In this document: positions 5,909 to 15,233 of the stretch, one piece after another
Layout of the letters: every line of letters starts with the position of its first letter
How positions within the stretch are numbered: the stretch's first letter is position 1
NCBI GenBank assembly: GCA_018672815.1
Contig: JABHDX010000091.1
Coordinates: 1-16,350, forward strand
Reading direction: 5' to 3'
Length of the DNA stretch: 16,350 nt
Origin: Gammaproteobacteria bacterium
Lineage (GTDB): Bacteria > Pseudomonadota > Gammaproteobacteria > UBA11654
Program-made: the position numbers and the translations under genes
Notes under the pieces: generated by a model
The model's database searches: none
The model's input: the letters and a program-made list of their open reading frames with translations, nothing else
Told to the model about the DNA's origin: nothing

Positions 5909-8452
5909 ATGAACGATAAGATATCTCAAATTAAATTAGAAGACGAAATGAGAAAATCTTACCTCGATTATGCTATGAGTGTAATCGTAGGTAGAGCACT
6001 TCCAGACGTAAGAGATGGGCTTAAACCGGTTCATAGAAGAGTCTTGTATGCAATGAAAGTTTTAGGTAATGATCATACAAAACCTTATAAAAAATCTGCA
6101 CGTATTGTAGGAGATGTTATTGGTAAGTATCACCCTCACGGAGATAGCGCTGTATACGAAACAATTGTCAGAATGGCTCAAGACTTTTCTTTGAGATATA
6201 CACTTGTTGATGGACAAGGTAATTTTGGTTCTATCGATGGTGATAGAGCAGCAGCAATGAGATATACAGAAATTAGAATGCAAAAGATCACTCAAGAAAT
6301 GCTTTCTGATTTAGATAAAGAAACTGTTGATTTTATACCTAACTATGACGAGTCTGAGAGTGAGCCGGCTGTTCTACCAGCAAGAATACCTAATCTTCTA
6401 ATCAACGGTTCAGCAGGAATAGCGGTAGGTATGGCTACAAATATACCTCCTCATAATTTAACTGAAGTCATAAACGCAACACTATTATTACTTGAGAATC
6501 CAGAAACGGATATTATTAATCTAATTAAAGAAATGCCGGCTCCTGACTTTCCAACTGCAGCAACCATACATGGCATAGATGGTATAAAAACAGCTTATGA
6601 AACAGGAAGAGGAAAGGTTCATATCAGGGCAAAAACCGAAATTGAAGCAATAAAAGGCACAGATAGAGAAGCAATTATTGTCACTGAATTACCATACCAA
6701 GTTAATAAAGCTAAATTAATTGAAAAAATCGCAGAGTTAGTTAGGGATAAAAAAATAGAAGGCATCTCTGAATTAAGAGATGAATCTGATAAAGATGGAA
6801 TGAGAATTGCAATAGAGCTTAAAAGAGGACAAGTTACTGATGTCTTACTAAATAACCTATATAAACAAACTCTGCTAGAAACAACATTCTCTATAAATAT
6901 GGTGGCTTTAACTAACGGCCAACCAAAACTAATGAATCTTAAAGATATTCTAGACTCATTTTTAGCACACAGAAGAGATGTTGTTACCCGAAGAACAATT
7001 TACAATCTTAATAAATCAATTAATAGAGCACATATCTTAGAAGGTCAGACTATTGCTCTCACCAATATTGATCAAATGATTGCAGTGATAAAAAAATCTA
7101 AAACGCCAGCAGATGCCCAAAAAGCACTAATCTCAAAACTATGGAAAATTGGAAAAGTTAAAGAGATGCTTAAAAAAGCAGGAAATGTATCAACAATACC
7201 TAAAACACTTGATAGTAATGAAAGTTTTGGTATTGAAAAAAAAGGATATAGGTTATCCACAGATCAGGCTCGAGCAATTTTAGACCTTAAATTAAATCGT
7301 CTAACAGGTTTGGAACAAGACAATATATACAATGAATACACAGAACTTCTAGAAGACATTAAAAGGTTTACAAAAATACTTTCAGATCCCAATACCCTTA
7401 GAGATGTTATTAAGAATGAACTTATAGAATCAAAAGATAAATATGGTGATGAAAGAAAAACACAAATTGTTGAATTTTATTCAGACCTGACTGACGAAGA
7501 TTTAATTCCTGAAGAAGATCTAATTGTTACCTTATCTAGAGAAGGATATGCAAAAACTCAACAATTAGATGTCTATCAATCACAAAATAGAGGCGGAACA
7601 GGAAAAAGAGCTACATCATTCAAAGAAGAAGATTTTATTTCTAAACTTTTTGTTGCAAATACTCATGACACACTTCTTTGTTTTTCTAGCTATGGAAAAG
7701 TATATTGGATAAAAGTATATCGACTTCCAAAAGGAGGGAGAAATGCTAAAGGGCGGCCAATAGTTAATCTTTTACCATTGGAACAAGACGAAAGAATTCA
7801 AGCAGTTCTTCCTGTAAAAGAATTCAATGATAATAGTTTTGTGTTTATGGCTACTCAATCAGGTACCATAAAGAAAACAAGCTTATCTGCTTACTCTAGA
7901 CCGATGAAAAATGGTATCAAAGCAATAAAACTTAAAGATAATGATAAAGTTGTTAATGTTGAGATAACAGATGGCAATAAAGACATAATGCTTTTTGCAG
8001 ACTCAGGTAAATCAATTCGTTTCTCAGAAAAAGATGCTAGACCTATGGGAAGAGTATCACAAGGGGTAAGAGGAATGAAACTCGATAAAGGTCAAAAAGT
8101 AATCTCATTACTAGTTCTTGATGAAGGTAATATAATTACAGCTACTGAAAATGGATACGGAAAACAAACAAAAACCTCAGAATTCTCTATACAAAAAAGA
8201 GGAGGTAAGGGTGTTATAGCAATTAAAACCTCTAAGAGAAATGGCAAATTAATTGGTGCGAACCAAGTAGAAGAAAACGATGAAGTTATGTTTATCAGCT
8301 CCTCTGGAAATCTCATAAGGACAAAAATTAGTAGCATATCCTTAATCGGTAGAAATACCCAAGGGGTCACTCTCATTCGCTTATCAGATGGTAATAAACT
8401 CCTAGGAATGGAAAGAATTATCAATGATGAAAGTGAAAACGAAGAAGAATAA
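5909..8452 (+). CDS. gyrA: DNA gyrase subunit A
   Basis: GyrA is the DNA-cleaving and wrapping subunit of the A2B2 gyrase that introduces negative supercoils. From ATG 5909 it has 847 residues. The breakage-reunion domain has SSYLDY-like [18 protein letters not shown], the [10 protein letters not shown] helix (Ser80 and Glu84 match E. coli Ser83 and Asp87) and catalytic Tyr119 in AAAMRYTE. The C-terminal beta-pinwheel starts near residue 535 and carries QNRGGTG at 559-565, the GyrA-box position, and a second box-like QKRGGKG at 762-768. The tail is acidic (ESENEEE). An in-frame GTG at 5876 would add 11 unconserved residues ([11 protein letters not shown]), and the ATG matches the E. coli N-terminus length better. 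ubiG upstream and full-length pinwheel argue for GyrA rather than ParC. serC follows after 4 bases. Confidence 0.95.
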   Translation: MNDKISQIKLEDEMRKSYLDYAMSVIVGRALPDVRDGLKPVHRRVLYAMKVLGNDHTKPYKKSARIVGDVIGKYHPHGDSAVYETIVRMAQDFSLRYTLVDGQGNFGSIDGDRAAAMRYTEIRMQKITQEMLSDLDKETVDFIPNYDESESEPAVLPARIPNLLINGSAGIAVGMATNIPPHNLTEVINATLLLLENPETDIINLIKEMPAPDFPTAATIHGIDGIKTAYETGRGKVHIRAKTEIEAIKGTDREAIIVTELPYQVNKAKLIEKIAELVRDKKIEGISELRDESDKDGMRIAIELKRGQVTDVLLNNLYKQTLLETTFSINMVALTNGQPKLMNLKDILDSFLAHRRDVVTRRTIYNLNKSINRAHILEGQTIALTNIDQMIAVIKKSKTPADAQKALISKLWKIGKVKEMLKKAGNVSTIPKTLDSNESFGIEKKGYRLSTDQARAILDLKLNRLTGLEQDNIYNEYTELLEDIKRFTKILSDPNTLRDVIKNELIESKDKYGDERKTQIVEFYSDLTDEDLIPEEDLIVTLSREGYAKTQQLDVYQSQNRGGTGKRATSFKEEDFISKLFVANTHDTLLCFSSYGKVYWIKVYRLPKGGRNAKGRPIVNLLPLEQDERIQAVLPVKEFNDNSFVFMATQSGTIKKTSLSAYSRPMKNGIKAIKLKDNDKVVNVEITDGNKDIMLFADSGKSIRFSEKDARPMGRVSQGVRGMKLDKGQKVISLLVLDEGNIITATENGYGKQTKTSEFSIQKRGGKGVIAIKTSKRNGKLIGANQVEENDEVMFISSSGNLIRTKISSISLIGRNTQGVTLIRLSDGNKLLGMERIINDESENEEE

Positions 8453-8456
8453 ATCA

Positions 8457-9530
8457 ATGTCAAAAACTGTATACAATTTTAGTGCTGGACCAGCAGTACT
8501 TCCTGATGAAGTTGTGGATACCATAAAATCAGAAATTAGTGATTTTGACCAAGGTATGTCTGTTATGGAGGTGAGTCATAGAAGTTCTGCTTTCAAAACA
8601 TATGCAGAGAACTCTGAAGATAATTTAAGAAGCTTGTTGAACATAAACTCTGATTACTCAGTACTATTTTTACAAGGTGGAGCAACTTATCAGTTTTCAA
8701 TGATCCCACAAAATCTTTCAATCAATAATAAAGCTGATTATTTAGTGACAGGTGCTTGGACTGCTAAAGCTGCAAATTATGCCAAATATCATACAAAGAC
8801 CAATATTGTTTCTAATTCAGTAGACAATAATTATACGACTGTCAGTGATATCAGTCACTGGAAATTAACAGATGATGCTGATTATTTTTACTACTCATCA
8901 AATGAAACAATTCATGGACTTGAAATTCATGAAGTTCCTAATATTAATACTCCTATAGTAAATGATATGTCCTCTACAATTTGTTCCAGACCTATAGATA
9001 TTAATAAATATGGCCTCATATTTGCAGGAGCTCAAAAGAATCTTGGTATTGCTGGCTTGACTGTTGTTATCGTCAGAAACGATTTGATAAAAGATAAAGG
9101 AAAAGATCTACCTCCACTTTTAAGATACCAATGTCACTCAGATGCTAAATCAATGCTCAATACATCTCCTGTTTTTGCATGGTATGTAGCTGGATTAGTT
9201 TTTAAATGGATTTTAGATAAAGGTGGGGTGAGTGCTATGGGTAAGGCGAACCAAAAGAAAGCAAAACTACTTTATGAATATATTGATAAATCTAATCTAT
9301 ATTCGAACCCAGTTGCAAAAAAATATAGGTCATGGATGAATATACCGTTTATCCTTTCTGATGCTGCATTGGATGAAAGATTTCTTAATGAAGCAAATAA
9401 AGAGGGGCTTTTGAATCTTAAAGGACACAGAACAGTTGGTGGAATGAGAGCGAGTGTGTACAATGCTATGCCGATTGAAGGGGTTAAAAAATTAATAGAC
9501 TTTATGGATTACTTTCAAAGTAAAAACTAA
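8457..9530 (+). CDS. serC: Phosphoserine aminotransferase SerC
   Basis: SerC is a PLP enzyme that makes 3-phosphoserine from 3-phosphohydroxypyruvate (serine synthesis) and also acts in pyridoxal phosphate synthesis in many gammaproteobacteria. The 357-residue product opens with YNFSAGPAVLP and MSVMEVSHRSSAF, typical of SerC. The PLP Lys is residue 194 in FAGAQKNLGIAGLT. C-terminal KGHRTVGGMRASVYNAMP contributes conserved Arg residues for the phosphate. The start at 8457 matches the E. coli N-terminus. The in-frame ATG at 8424 would add 11 residues overlapping gyrA and is unlikely. It sits 4 bases after gyrA, with serA 3 bases downstream, so both transaminase and dehydrogenase of the serine pathway are adjacent. 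Confidence 0.96.
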   Translation: MSKTVYNFSAGPAVLPDEVVDTIKSEISDFDQGMSVMEVSHRSSAFKTYAENSEDNLRSLLNINSDYSVLFLQGGATYQFSMIPQNLSINNKADYLVTGAWTAKAANYAKYHTKTNIVSNSVDNNYTTVSDISHWKLTDDADYFYYSSNETIHGLEIHEVPNINTPIVNDMSSTICSRPIDINKYGLIFAGAQKNLGIAGLTVVIVRNDLIKDKGKDLPPLLRYQCHSDAKSMLNTSPVFAWYVAGLVFKWILDKGGVSAMGKANQKKAKLLYEYIDKSNLYSNPVAKKYRSWMNIPFILSDAALDERFLNEANKEGLLNLKGHRTVGGMRASVYNAMPIEGVKKLIDFMDYFQSKN

Positions 9531-9533
9531 AAT

Positions 9534-10697
9534 ATGTATAAAATATTACAATTGAATAATATCGCAGAAGAAGGCATTAATGCATTTTCGGGTAGTAATT
9601 ACCATATTGGATTATCCGTTGATAATCCTGATGGAATTATACTAAGATCACACAACATGCATGAAATGAATATTTCAAATTCATTAAAGTGCATTGGTAG
9701 AGCAGGATCAGGAGTAAATAATATACCCATCGAAGAAATGGCTAATAAAGCCATACCTGTTTTCAATGCTCCAGGAGCAAATGCAAATGCTGTCAAAGAA
9801 TTAGTCATAGCTTCAATATTAATTGCTGCGAGGAATATTAATAAAGCGATTAATTACGTTGATGATATTAAAAATTCGGCAAGCTTAAAATCAGATATTG
9901 AGAAAGGAAAAAAACAATACGTTGGATATGAATTACCTAATAAAACTATAGGAGTAATAGGCTTAGGGGCTATTGGCGTAAAAGTAGCTAACACATGCTT
10001 GGATCTAGGAATGAATGTAATTGGCTTTGACCCAATGATGACAGTAGAAAATGCTTGGGAACTGAAACCAGGCATAGAAAAAGCTAATTCAATTAAAGAC
10101 ATTCTAAAGGTTGTTGACATTATTACCCTTCATATACCAATGACAACCTCTACAGAAAAATTTATAGACTCAGATGAAATTTCATTTATGAAAAAAGATT
10201 CTGTCATAATTAATTTATCTAGAGAAGGTATTGTAAACACAGAAGCCATTCTTAATGCTTTGAATAGCAATGATTTAAAAAATTATGTCACGGATTTTCC
10301 CTCCAAAGAACTAATTGACAACCCAAATGTTATTAATATGCCTCATTTAGGAGCTTCTACTAATGAAGCAGAAGTTAAATGTGCTGTAATGGCAGCGGAA
10401 AGCATCAAATCATTTCTAGAATATGGAAACATCATAAATGCAGTTAACTTCCCAAATGTTTATATTCCTTACAACAATGAAAAAAGACTGTGCATTACAA
10501 ATAAAAATATACCAAATATTGTTGGTCAATTCACAACATGCCTTGGTAAATCCGGTATCAATATAAATGATCTTTCCCATAAAAATTTAGATCAAATAGG
10601 CTACACAATATTAATTATTGATAAACCTCCTGAACAAAATATAATTGATGAAATATCAAATATTGAAGGTGTAATTAAAATCACTAGTATTGGCTAA
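9534..10697 (+). CDS. serA: D-3-phosphoglycerate dehydrogenase, short ACT-domain type
   Basis: SerA oxidises 3-phosphoglycerate to 3-phosphohydroxypyruvate with NAD, the first step of serine synthesis and the source of the SerC substrate. The 387-residue protein has the split substrate-binding domain, NAD-binding GLGAIG (143-148), catalytic Arg230 in NLSREGIV, probable catalytic Glu259 in DFPSKEL, and His271 in PHLGAST. An ACT domain covers about 315-387 (RLCITNKNIPNIVGQ, then GININDLS). The DFP..EL pattern and NKN.PN start of the ACT domain resemble the short 3PGDH type that I associate with Bacteroidetes and Firmicutes more than E. coli SerA (410 residues). The position matching the E. coli effector-site His344 appears to be Asn, so serine inhibition may differ. 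Its place between serC and pheA is unusual. ATG lies 3 bases after serC. Confidence 0.88.
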   Translation: MYKILQLNNIAEEGINAFSGSNYHIGLSVDNPDGIILRSHNMHEMNISNSLKCIGRAGSGVNNIPIEEMANKAIPVFNAPGANANAVKELVIASILIAARNINKAINYVDDIKNSASLKSDIEKGKKQYVGYELPNKTIGVIGLGAIGVKVANTCLDLGMNVIGFDPMMTVENAWELKPGIEKANSIKDILKVVDIITLHIPMTTSTEKFIDSDEISFMKKDSVIINLSREGIVNTEAILNALNSNDLKNYVTDFPSKELIDNPNVINMPHLGASTNEAEVKCAVMAAESIKSFLEYGNIINAVNFPNVYIPYNNEKRLCITNKNIPNIVGQFTTCLGKSGININDLSHKNLDQIGYTILIIDKPPEQNIIDEISNIEGVIKITSIG

Positions 10698-10701
10698 TAC
10701 A

Positions 10702-11514
10702 ATGAATATATCTTATCTCGGTCCTAAAGGTACATTTACAGAAATAGCTTTGAATACCTATTTTCAGAAAAAACATCAGAAAGTTGTAAAACAATCCATC
10801 AATGATGTTTTTAAATCAGTGGATGATAAAGAAGCTAATTTTGGCGTAGTGCCTGTGGAGAATTCTATTGAAGGAGCTGTCAATAATACACTTGATCAAC
10901 TTATGGAAAACGATGTATATATAATTGGAGAAATCACAATACCCATAAATCAATGCTTGCTCTCCAAAAGCACTAATAAAAATAATATTAAGAATTTATT
11001 TTCACACCCTCAATCGCTTGCACAATGTAGAAAATGGATTAATAACAATATCCCTAATTCAAAACTAATACCAATGCTAAGTAATTCTGAAGGTGCGATT
11101 CAAGTAAAAACTAATAATGATGCTTGTATTGGACCTAATACACTATCAGATTATTATGATTTAACTTTAGTTGAATCAAATATTCAGGATTTTGAAAATA
11201 ATCAAACAAGATTTTTAATCCTTGGAAAATCAATTCATTATTCTTTAAATGAATCTAAAACATCGATAATTATAATCCCTCAAACGGAAAGTAGGTCAGG
11301 GTCTCTTTATAATTTACTCAAGCCATTTTCTGATAACAATGTAAATTTAACTAGAATAGAGTCTAGACCACTCAAAACACACAATTGGAAGTATTCATTT
11401 TTTATTGATTTTGAAGGTAGCTATAAAGATAAAAACGTTATAAATGCTATTGATACTATTAAAAATAATAATAATGAACTGAAATTCCTAGGTTCATACA
11501 AACCTTCATTATGA
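10702..11514 (+). CDS. pheA: Prephenate dehydratase (monofunctional, with ACT domain)
   Basis: The enzyme converts prephenate to phenylpyruvate on the route to phenylalanine. The 270-residue product starts directly with the dehydratase domain: YLGPKGTFTEIA, FGVVPVENSIEGAVN, the LFSHPQSLAQC region and Thr169-Arg170-Phe171 of the catalytic TRF motif. A C-terminal regulatory ACT domain contains RSGSLYNLLKPF and ESRP (220-223), linked to phenylalanine binding in the family. The N-terminal chorismate mutase domain (about 90 residues) found in most gammaproteobacterial PheA proteins is missing, and serA ends 4 bases before the ATG so there is no room for it. The in-frame TTG at 10690 would add only 4 residues and overlap serA. 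aroA follows after 21 bases. Confidence 0.93.
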   Translation: MNISYLGPKGTFTEIALNTYFQKKHQKVVKQSINDVFKSVDDKEANFGVVPVENSIEGAVNNTLDQLMENDVYIIGEITIPINQCLLSKSTNKNNIKNLFSHPQSLAQCRKWINNNIPNSKLIPMLSNSEGAIQVKTNNDACIGPNTLSDYYDLTLVESNIQDFENNQTRFLILGKSIHYSLNESKTSIIIIPQTESRSGSLYNLLKPFSDNNVNLTRIESRPLKTHNWKYSFFIDFEGSYKDKNVINAIDTIKNNNNELKFLGSYKPSL

Positions 11515-11535
11515 ATGCATTAAGCTCTCGACTGT

Positions 11536-12846
11536 ATGAGTAATTTATCCTTAATTGCTAATCCCTGCAAAACTGTTTCTGGAAAAATCAATATACCAGG
11601 GGATAAATCAATTTCTCATAGAGCAATAATATTATCTATGTTATGCACTGGTAAAACATATATTCATAATTTACTGGAAGCGGAGGATATTAAAAATACC
11701 ATTAAAATTAGTAAATTACTTGGATTAACCATAATCAAACATCAAGAATTTATAGAGATTAATGGTTTAGGACTAAATGGACTATCAAAACCAAGTGGTA
11801 ATCTAGATTTTGGTAATTCAGGAACATCTTTGAGATTATTCATGGGAATTTTATCTTCTCAAAACTTTACTTCCATATTAACTGGTGATGAATCATTATT
11901 AAATAGGCCTATGGAGAGAGTTGCTATTCCGCTAAAGCAGATGGGAGCAAGAATATCAATGATTGATGGAAAAGCTCCAATTACAATCAAACCTCCAAAA
12001 AAAAGACTCCAGGGCATCAATTATCAACTTGATATACCAAGTGCACAAATTAAATCAGCCATCATATTTGCCTCATTATTTTGCAAAAATGATTCATCTA
12101 TAAGTTTTAACTCAATAACAAGAGATCATACTGAAAGAATGTTACAACTCTTCAATTACCCGATCATTAGCAAAAAAAATACTATTAAGATTCATGCTGG
12201 TAAGTTAGAAACCCCGCGACAGATTGATATTCCTGGTGATTTTTCATCTGCATCTTTTTTTATTGTTGCAACTCTAATTGCTAAAAAGTCAAAAGTAACT
12301 ATCTGCAATGTTGGCCTCAATGATACTAGAACAGGATTACTGCGAATTCTAAAATTGATGGGAGCAGATATCACTATCAATATCACAAAACATGATTCTT
12401 ATGAAATAGTAGGTGATATAACTATCCAATCATCAAATCTACATGGAATTAGAGTACCCAAAGAACTTATATCATTAGCTATTGATGAATTGCCATTAAT
12501 ATTTATCGCTGCAGCAAATGCAAAAGGTCAAACGATAATAAGAAATGCAGAAGAATTACGCTTTAAAGAATCAGATAGAATTAAATCTATGGTTTCACTA
12601 CTAAAGATTCTAAATATAGATGTCACGGAGTATCACGATGGTTTAGATATTAGAGGTGGGAGTATCGAAGGAGGTGAAATAAATTCATTTGGAGATCACC
12701 GAATAGCTATGTCGGCATTAATTGCTTCATGTGCTTCAAAAGAAAAAATAATAGTAAGTAATTGTGAAAATATTAATACTTCATTTCCTACATTTATAAG
12801 TCTTATGAACTCAATAGGTTTGGATATATATAACAAAGAAATATGA
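11536..12846 (+). CDS. aroA: 3-phosphoshikimate 1-carboxyvinyltransferase (EPSP synthase) AroA
   Basis: AroA joins phosphoenolpyruvate to shikimate 3-phosphate in the sixth shikimate step. The 436-residue length is typical. PGDKSISHRA carries Lys24, Ser25 and Arg29 of the active site. GNSGTSLRL (93-101) is the PEP-binding loop, and RPMERVAIPL follows. The inter-lobe sequence DIPSAQIKSA, catalytic Asp317 in DELPLIFIAAA, Glu345 in RFKESDR, and GDHRIAMS (386-393) are all present. The GNSGTS loop and DIPSAQ resemble the Bacillus/Pseudomonas-like branch more than E. coli AroA. This branch call is by eye. The stop overlaps the cmk start (ATGA, 4 bases), which suggests translational coupling. hisC and tyrA, often between pheA and aroA, are not here. 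Confidence 0.96.
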   Translation: MSNLSLIANPCKTVSGKINIPGDKSISHRAIILSMLCTGKTYIHNLLEAEDIKNTIKISKLLGLTIIKHQEFIEINGLGLNGLSKPSGNLDFGNSGTSLRLFMGILSSQNFTSILTGDESLLNRPMERVAIPLKQMGARISMIDGKAPITIKPPKKRLQGINYQLDIPSAQIKSAIIFASLFCKNDSSISFNSITRDHTERMLQLFNYPIISKKNTIKIHAGKLETPRQIDIPGDFSSASFFIVATLIAKKSKVTICNVGLNDTRTGLLRILKLMGADITINITKHDSYEIVGDITIQSSNLHGIRVPKELISLAIDELPLIFIAAANAKGQTIIRNAEELRFKESDRIKSMVSLLKILNIDVTEYHDGLDIRGGSIEGGEINSFGDHRIAMSALIASCASKEKIIVSNCENINTSFPTFISLMNSIGLDIYNKEI

Positions 12847-13505
12847 AACTACAGTTAATTACAATAGATGGCCCTAGTGGAGTTGGAAAAGGAACACTTG
12901 CATTGTTATTAGCTAATTATTTTAAACTTAATTATCTGAACAGTGGATCTATTTATAGAGCTATTGCCTATCTCTCTGAAATAAATAACATAGAAGTATC
13001 TGACACTGAAGATATCATATCTCTAATTACAACATTGCAAATACAATTCCCTATAGAAAAGAATAACTATAGAATTATTTGCAATAAAAAAGATATTACT
13101 AATGATATAAATAATGAAAATTGTGCAACAAGAGCATCAATCATTTCATCCAATACATATGTTAGAAAGTCTTTGGTAAGCCTGCAAAGATCTTTTTTTC
13201 AGGAGCCTGGCTTAGTAGCAGAAGGTAGAGATATGGGAAGTGTTATATTTAAAGCCTCAAAAATTAAAATATTTTTAACTGCTTCTAATATAATTAAAGC
13301 ACAAAGAAGGCATAAGCAGTTGAAGCAGAAGGGAATTAATGTTAGCCTTCCGCATCTAATTGAAGAGTTAGACAGTAGAGACAGAAGGGATGTATCTAGA
13401 AAAATATCTCCATTAGTTATACCTAATGATGCATATGTAATTGATACAGATAAATTAACAATTAATGAAGTATTTGATAAAACATTAAAATATATAAATA
13501 AATAA
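12843..13505 (+). CDS. cmk: Cytidylate kinase
   Basis: Cmk phosphorylates CMP and dCMP from RNA turnover using ATP. The 220-residue product has Walker A GPSGVGKGT (10-18), the CMP-site segment LNSGSIYRA (32-40), GRDMGSVIF with Arg129 and Asp130, and the lid and binding motif SRDRRDVSRKISPL with Arg179, Asp183 and Arg186. These match E. coli positions with an offset of two. The family normally has Asp where this protein has Asn33, just before the conserved Ser. It starts within the aroA stop and ends 2 bases before rpsA, in the standard proteobacterial aroA-cmk-rpsA order. Confidence 0.95.
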   Translation: MKLQLITIDGPSGVGKGTLALLLANYFKLNYLNSGSIYRAIAYLSEINNIEVSDTEDIISLITTLQIQFPIEKNNYRIICNKKDITNDINNENCATRASIISSNTYVRKSLVSLQRSFFQEPGLVAEGRDMGSVIFKASKIKIFLTASNIIKAQRRHKQLKQKGINVSLPHLIEELDSRDRRDVSRKISPLVIPNDAYVIDTDKLTINEVFDKTLKYINK

Positions 13506-13507
13506 AA

Positions 13508-15184
13508 ATGAACGATAATTTTGAAAACTTGTTTGAGAACAGTGAATACAGTAAAACCATAAAAAAAGGGCAATTAATAGAAGCGTCTGTAATTGAGATA
13601 ACTGATGATCATGCAGTACTAAATGCAGGACTAAAGTCAGAATCATTTGTTGGTCTTAATCAATTTAAAAATCCAGGTGGTGAAATAGAAATCGAAGTAG
13701 GAGATAGCGTAAAAGTCGTTATTGAAGAAATTGAAAACGGTGATGGAACTACTCGGTTATCAAGGCAAAAAGCAAAGAACGAAACAACTTGGTCAAATAT
13801 TATCAGAGCTATGAATGAAGATGAAATTATTGAAGGTCATATTCAAACCAGAGTTAAGGGAGGATTCACAGTATTAATTGATCAAATCAATGCATTCTTA
13901 CCAGGCTCACTTGTTGATGTAAGACCAGTAAGAGACACGCAATACCTAGAAGGAACAGTTTCAGAATTCAAAATCATTAAAGCTGAAAGAAAAACAAATA
14001 ATATTGTTGTTTCAAGAAAAGGAGCTTTACAAGGAGATAGCTTAGAAAATAAATCAGAAATTATTTCAAAATTAACTGAAGGCCAAATTATAGAAGGTAT
14101 AGTAAAGAATTTAACTGATTATGGAGCATTTATAGATTTGGGTGGCTTAGATGGGCTACTTCACATTACAGATATAGCTTGGAAAAAAATCAAACATCCA
14201 TCTGAAATACTTTCCATGGCGGATAAAGTCAAGGTTAAGATCATATCTATAGACAGAGAAAAATTTAGAGTTTCTTTAGGACTAAAACAACTTGATGAAG
14301 ACCCATGGAAAAAAATTATAAGTAACTATGAAATTGGAAACAAAATAGATTGCATGATCTCAAACATTACTGATTATGGCCTATTTGTTGAAATTGAAGA
14401 AGGCATTGAAGGCTTGGTCCATGTTTCTGAAATAAATTGGACAAACAGTAATCCTAACCCATATAAAATTGCCAACATTGGTGATCAGGTAACTGTGATG
14501 ATTCTTGATATTGATAATGAAAAACGAAGAGTTTCGCTTGGAATCAAACAATGCAAAGATAATCCCTGGGACAGTTTTGCTAATAATAATAATATTGGCG
14601 ATAAAATAACAGGTAAAATTAAATCAATTACAGATTTTGGAATTTTTGTTGAACTTGATGGAGAAATAGATGGTTTAATACATATTTCAGATATTTCATG
14701 GAACAATGAAGACAATATAGATCTTTCACAATATAAAAAATCTGATGAAATAGAATCATCAATACTTGCAATTGAAGCCAAAAGACAAAGAATCTCTTTA
14801 GGTATAAAACAATTAAATAAAGATGTATTTATGGAATTCAATCAGTCCAACTCAAAAGGTTCAATTGTCAAAGGAATTATAAGTGAAGTGGATGAAAAAA
14901 ATGCTTTAGTATTAATAGAAAATGAAATCAAAGGAATCCTTAATATCTCCGAAGTATCAAGAGATAAAGTAGAGGATATGAGAACTGTATTTAAACAAAA
15001 TGATGAAATTGAAGCTAAGATCATAGGATCCGATAAGAAAAATAGAACTCTAAAACTGTCTATTAAAGCAAAAGAAGAAAAAGAAGAAAGAGAAGCTATT
15101 GATTCTTATAAAGCTGATGAAAAAGAATCTATTTCTAAAACAAGTCTAGGGGAACTCTTAAAATCAAAATTTAAAAAAGATTAA
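13508..15184 (+). CDS. rpsA: 30S ribosomal protein S1
   Basis: S1 binds mRNA on the 30S subunit and is needed for initiation on most messages, especially those with weak Shine-Dalgarno sequences. The 558-residue length equals the six-domain E. coli protein (557). S1 repeats begin near residues 21, 105, 191, 275, 362 and 450. Repeats 3 to 5 show the DYGAFIDLGGLDGLLHITD, DYGLFVEIEEGIEGLVHVSE and DFGIFVELDGEIDGLIHISD pattern, and repeats 1 and 2 are the degenerate ribosome-binding type. The C-terminal tail is charged (KAKEEKEERE). The ATG lies 2 bases after cmk in a run of A/T with no Shine-Dalgarno, which is also true of E. coli rpsA. An AAT triplet run at about 14581-14593 encodes an Asn stretch between repeats 4 and 5. 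Confidence 0.97.
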   Translation: MNDNFENLFENSEYSKTIKKGQLIEASVIEITDDHAVLNAGLKSESFVGLNQFKNPGGEIEIEVGDSVKVVIEEIENGDGTTRLSRQKAKNETTWSNIIRAMNEDEIIEGHIQTRVKGGFTVLIDQINAFLPGSLVDVRPVRDTQYLEGTVSEFKIIKAERKTNNIVVSRKGALQGDSLENKSEIISKLTEGQIIEGIVKNLTDYGAFIDLGGLDGLLHITDIAWKKIKHPSEILSMADKVKVKIISIDREKFRVSLGLKQLDEDPWKKIISNYEIGNKIDCMISNITDYGLFVEIEEGIEGLVHVSEINWTNSNPNPYKIANIGDQVTVMILDIDNEKRRVSLGIKQCKDNPWDSFANNNNIGDKITGKIKSITDFGIFVELDGEIDGLIHISDISWNNEDNIDLSQYKKSDEIESSILAIEAKRQRISLGIKQLNKDVFMEFNQSNSKGSIVKGIISEVDEKNALVLIENEIKGILNISEVSRDKVEDMRTVFKQNDEIEAKIIGSDKKNRTLKLSIKAKEEKEEREAIDSYKADEKESISKTSLGELLKSKFKKD

Positions 15185-15233
15185 TTATTGAATATATTTC
15201 CATTTTTAATTTTTTTTTGATGTAATTAATTAG

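Noticed and set aside
8424..8456. ATG 8424 as the serC start
   Set aside because: It would overlap gyrA by 29 bases and add a Lys-rich stretch absent from SerC. ATG 8457 gives the family N-terminus.
8092..8463. 123-codon open frame on the minus strand across the gyrA end
   Set aside because: It is antisense to well-conserved gyrA coding sequence, has no recognisable domain, and is Leu/Ile/Ser-rich as expected for the complement of Lys/Asn-rich coding DNA.
10690..10701. TTG 10690 as the pheA start
   Set aside because: It overlaps the serA stop and adds four residues before the conserved N-terminus. ATG 10702 is better.
14578..14595. AAT triplet run in rpsA as a microsatellite
   Set aside because: It is short (about four units), in frame and in an inter-domain Asn stretch. 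Asn codons are common in this genome.
13199..14841. Minus-strand open frames at 13199-13573 and 14485-14841 opposite cmk and rpsA
   Set aside because: They are complements of conserved genes with no family signature, so treated as shadows.
15163..15221. Possible stem at the end of rpsA (ATCAAAA/TTTTGAT and TTAAAAA/TTTTTAA) with an eight-T run at 15211-15218
   Set aside because: The pairing is nearly all A-T with unequal internal loops and the T-run lies within the 3' arm rather than after it, so it does not fit an intrinsic terminator and is likely chance in AT-rich DNA.
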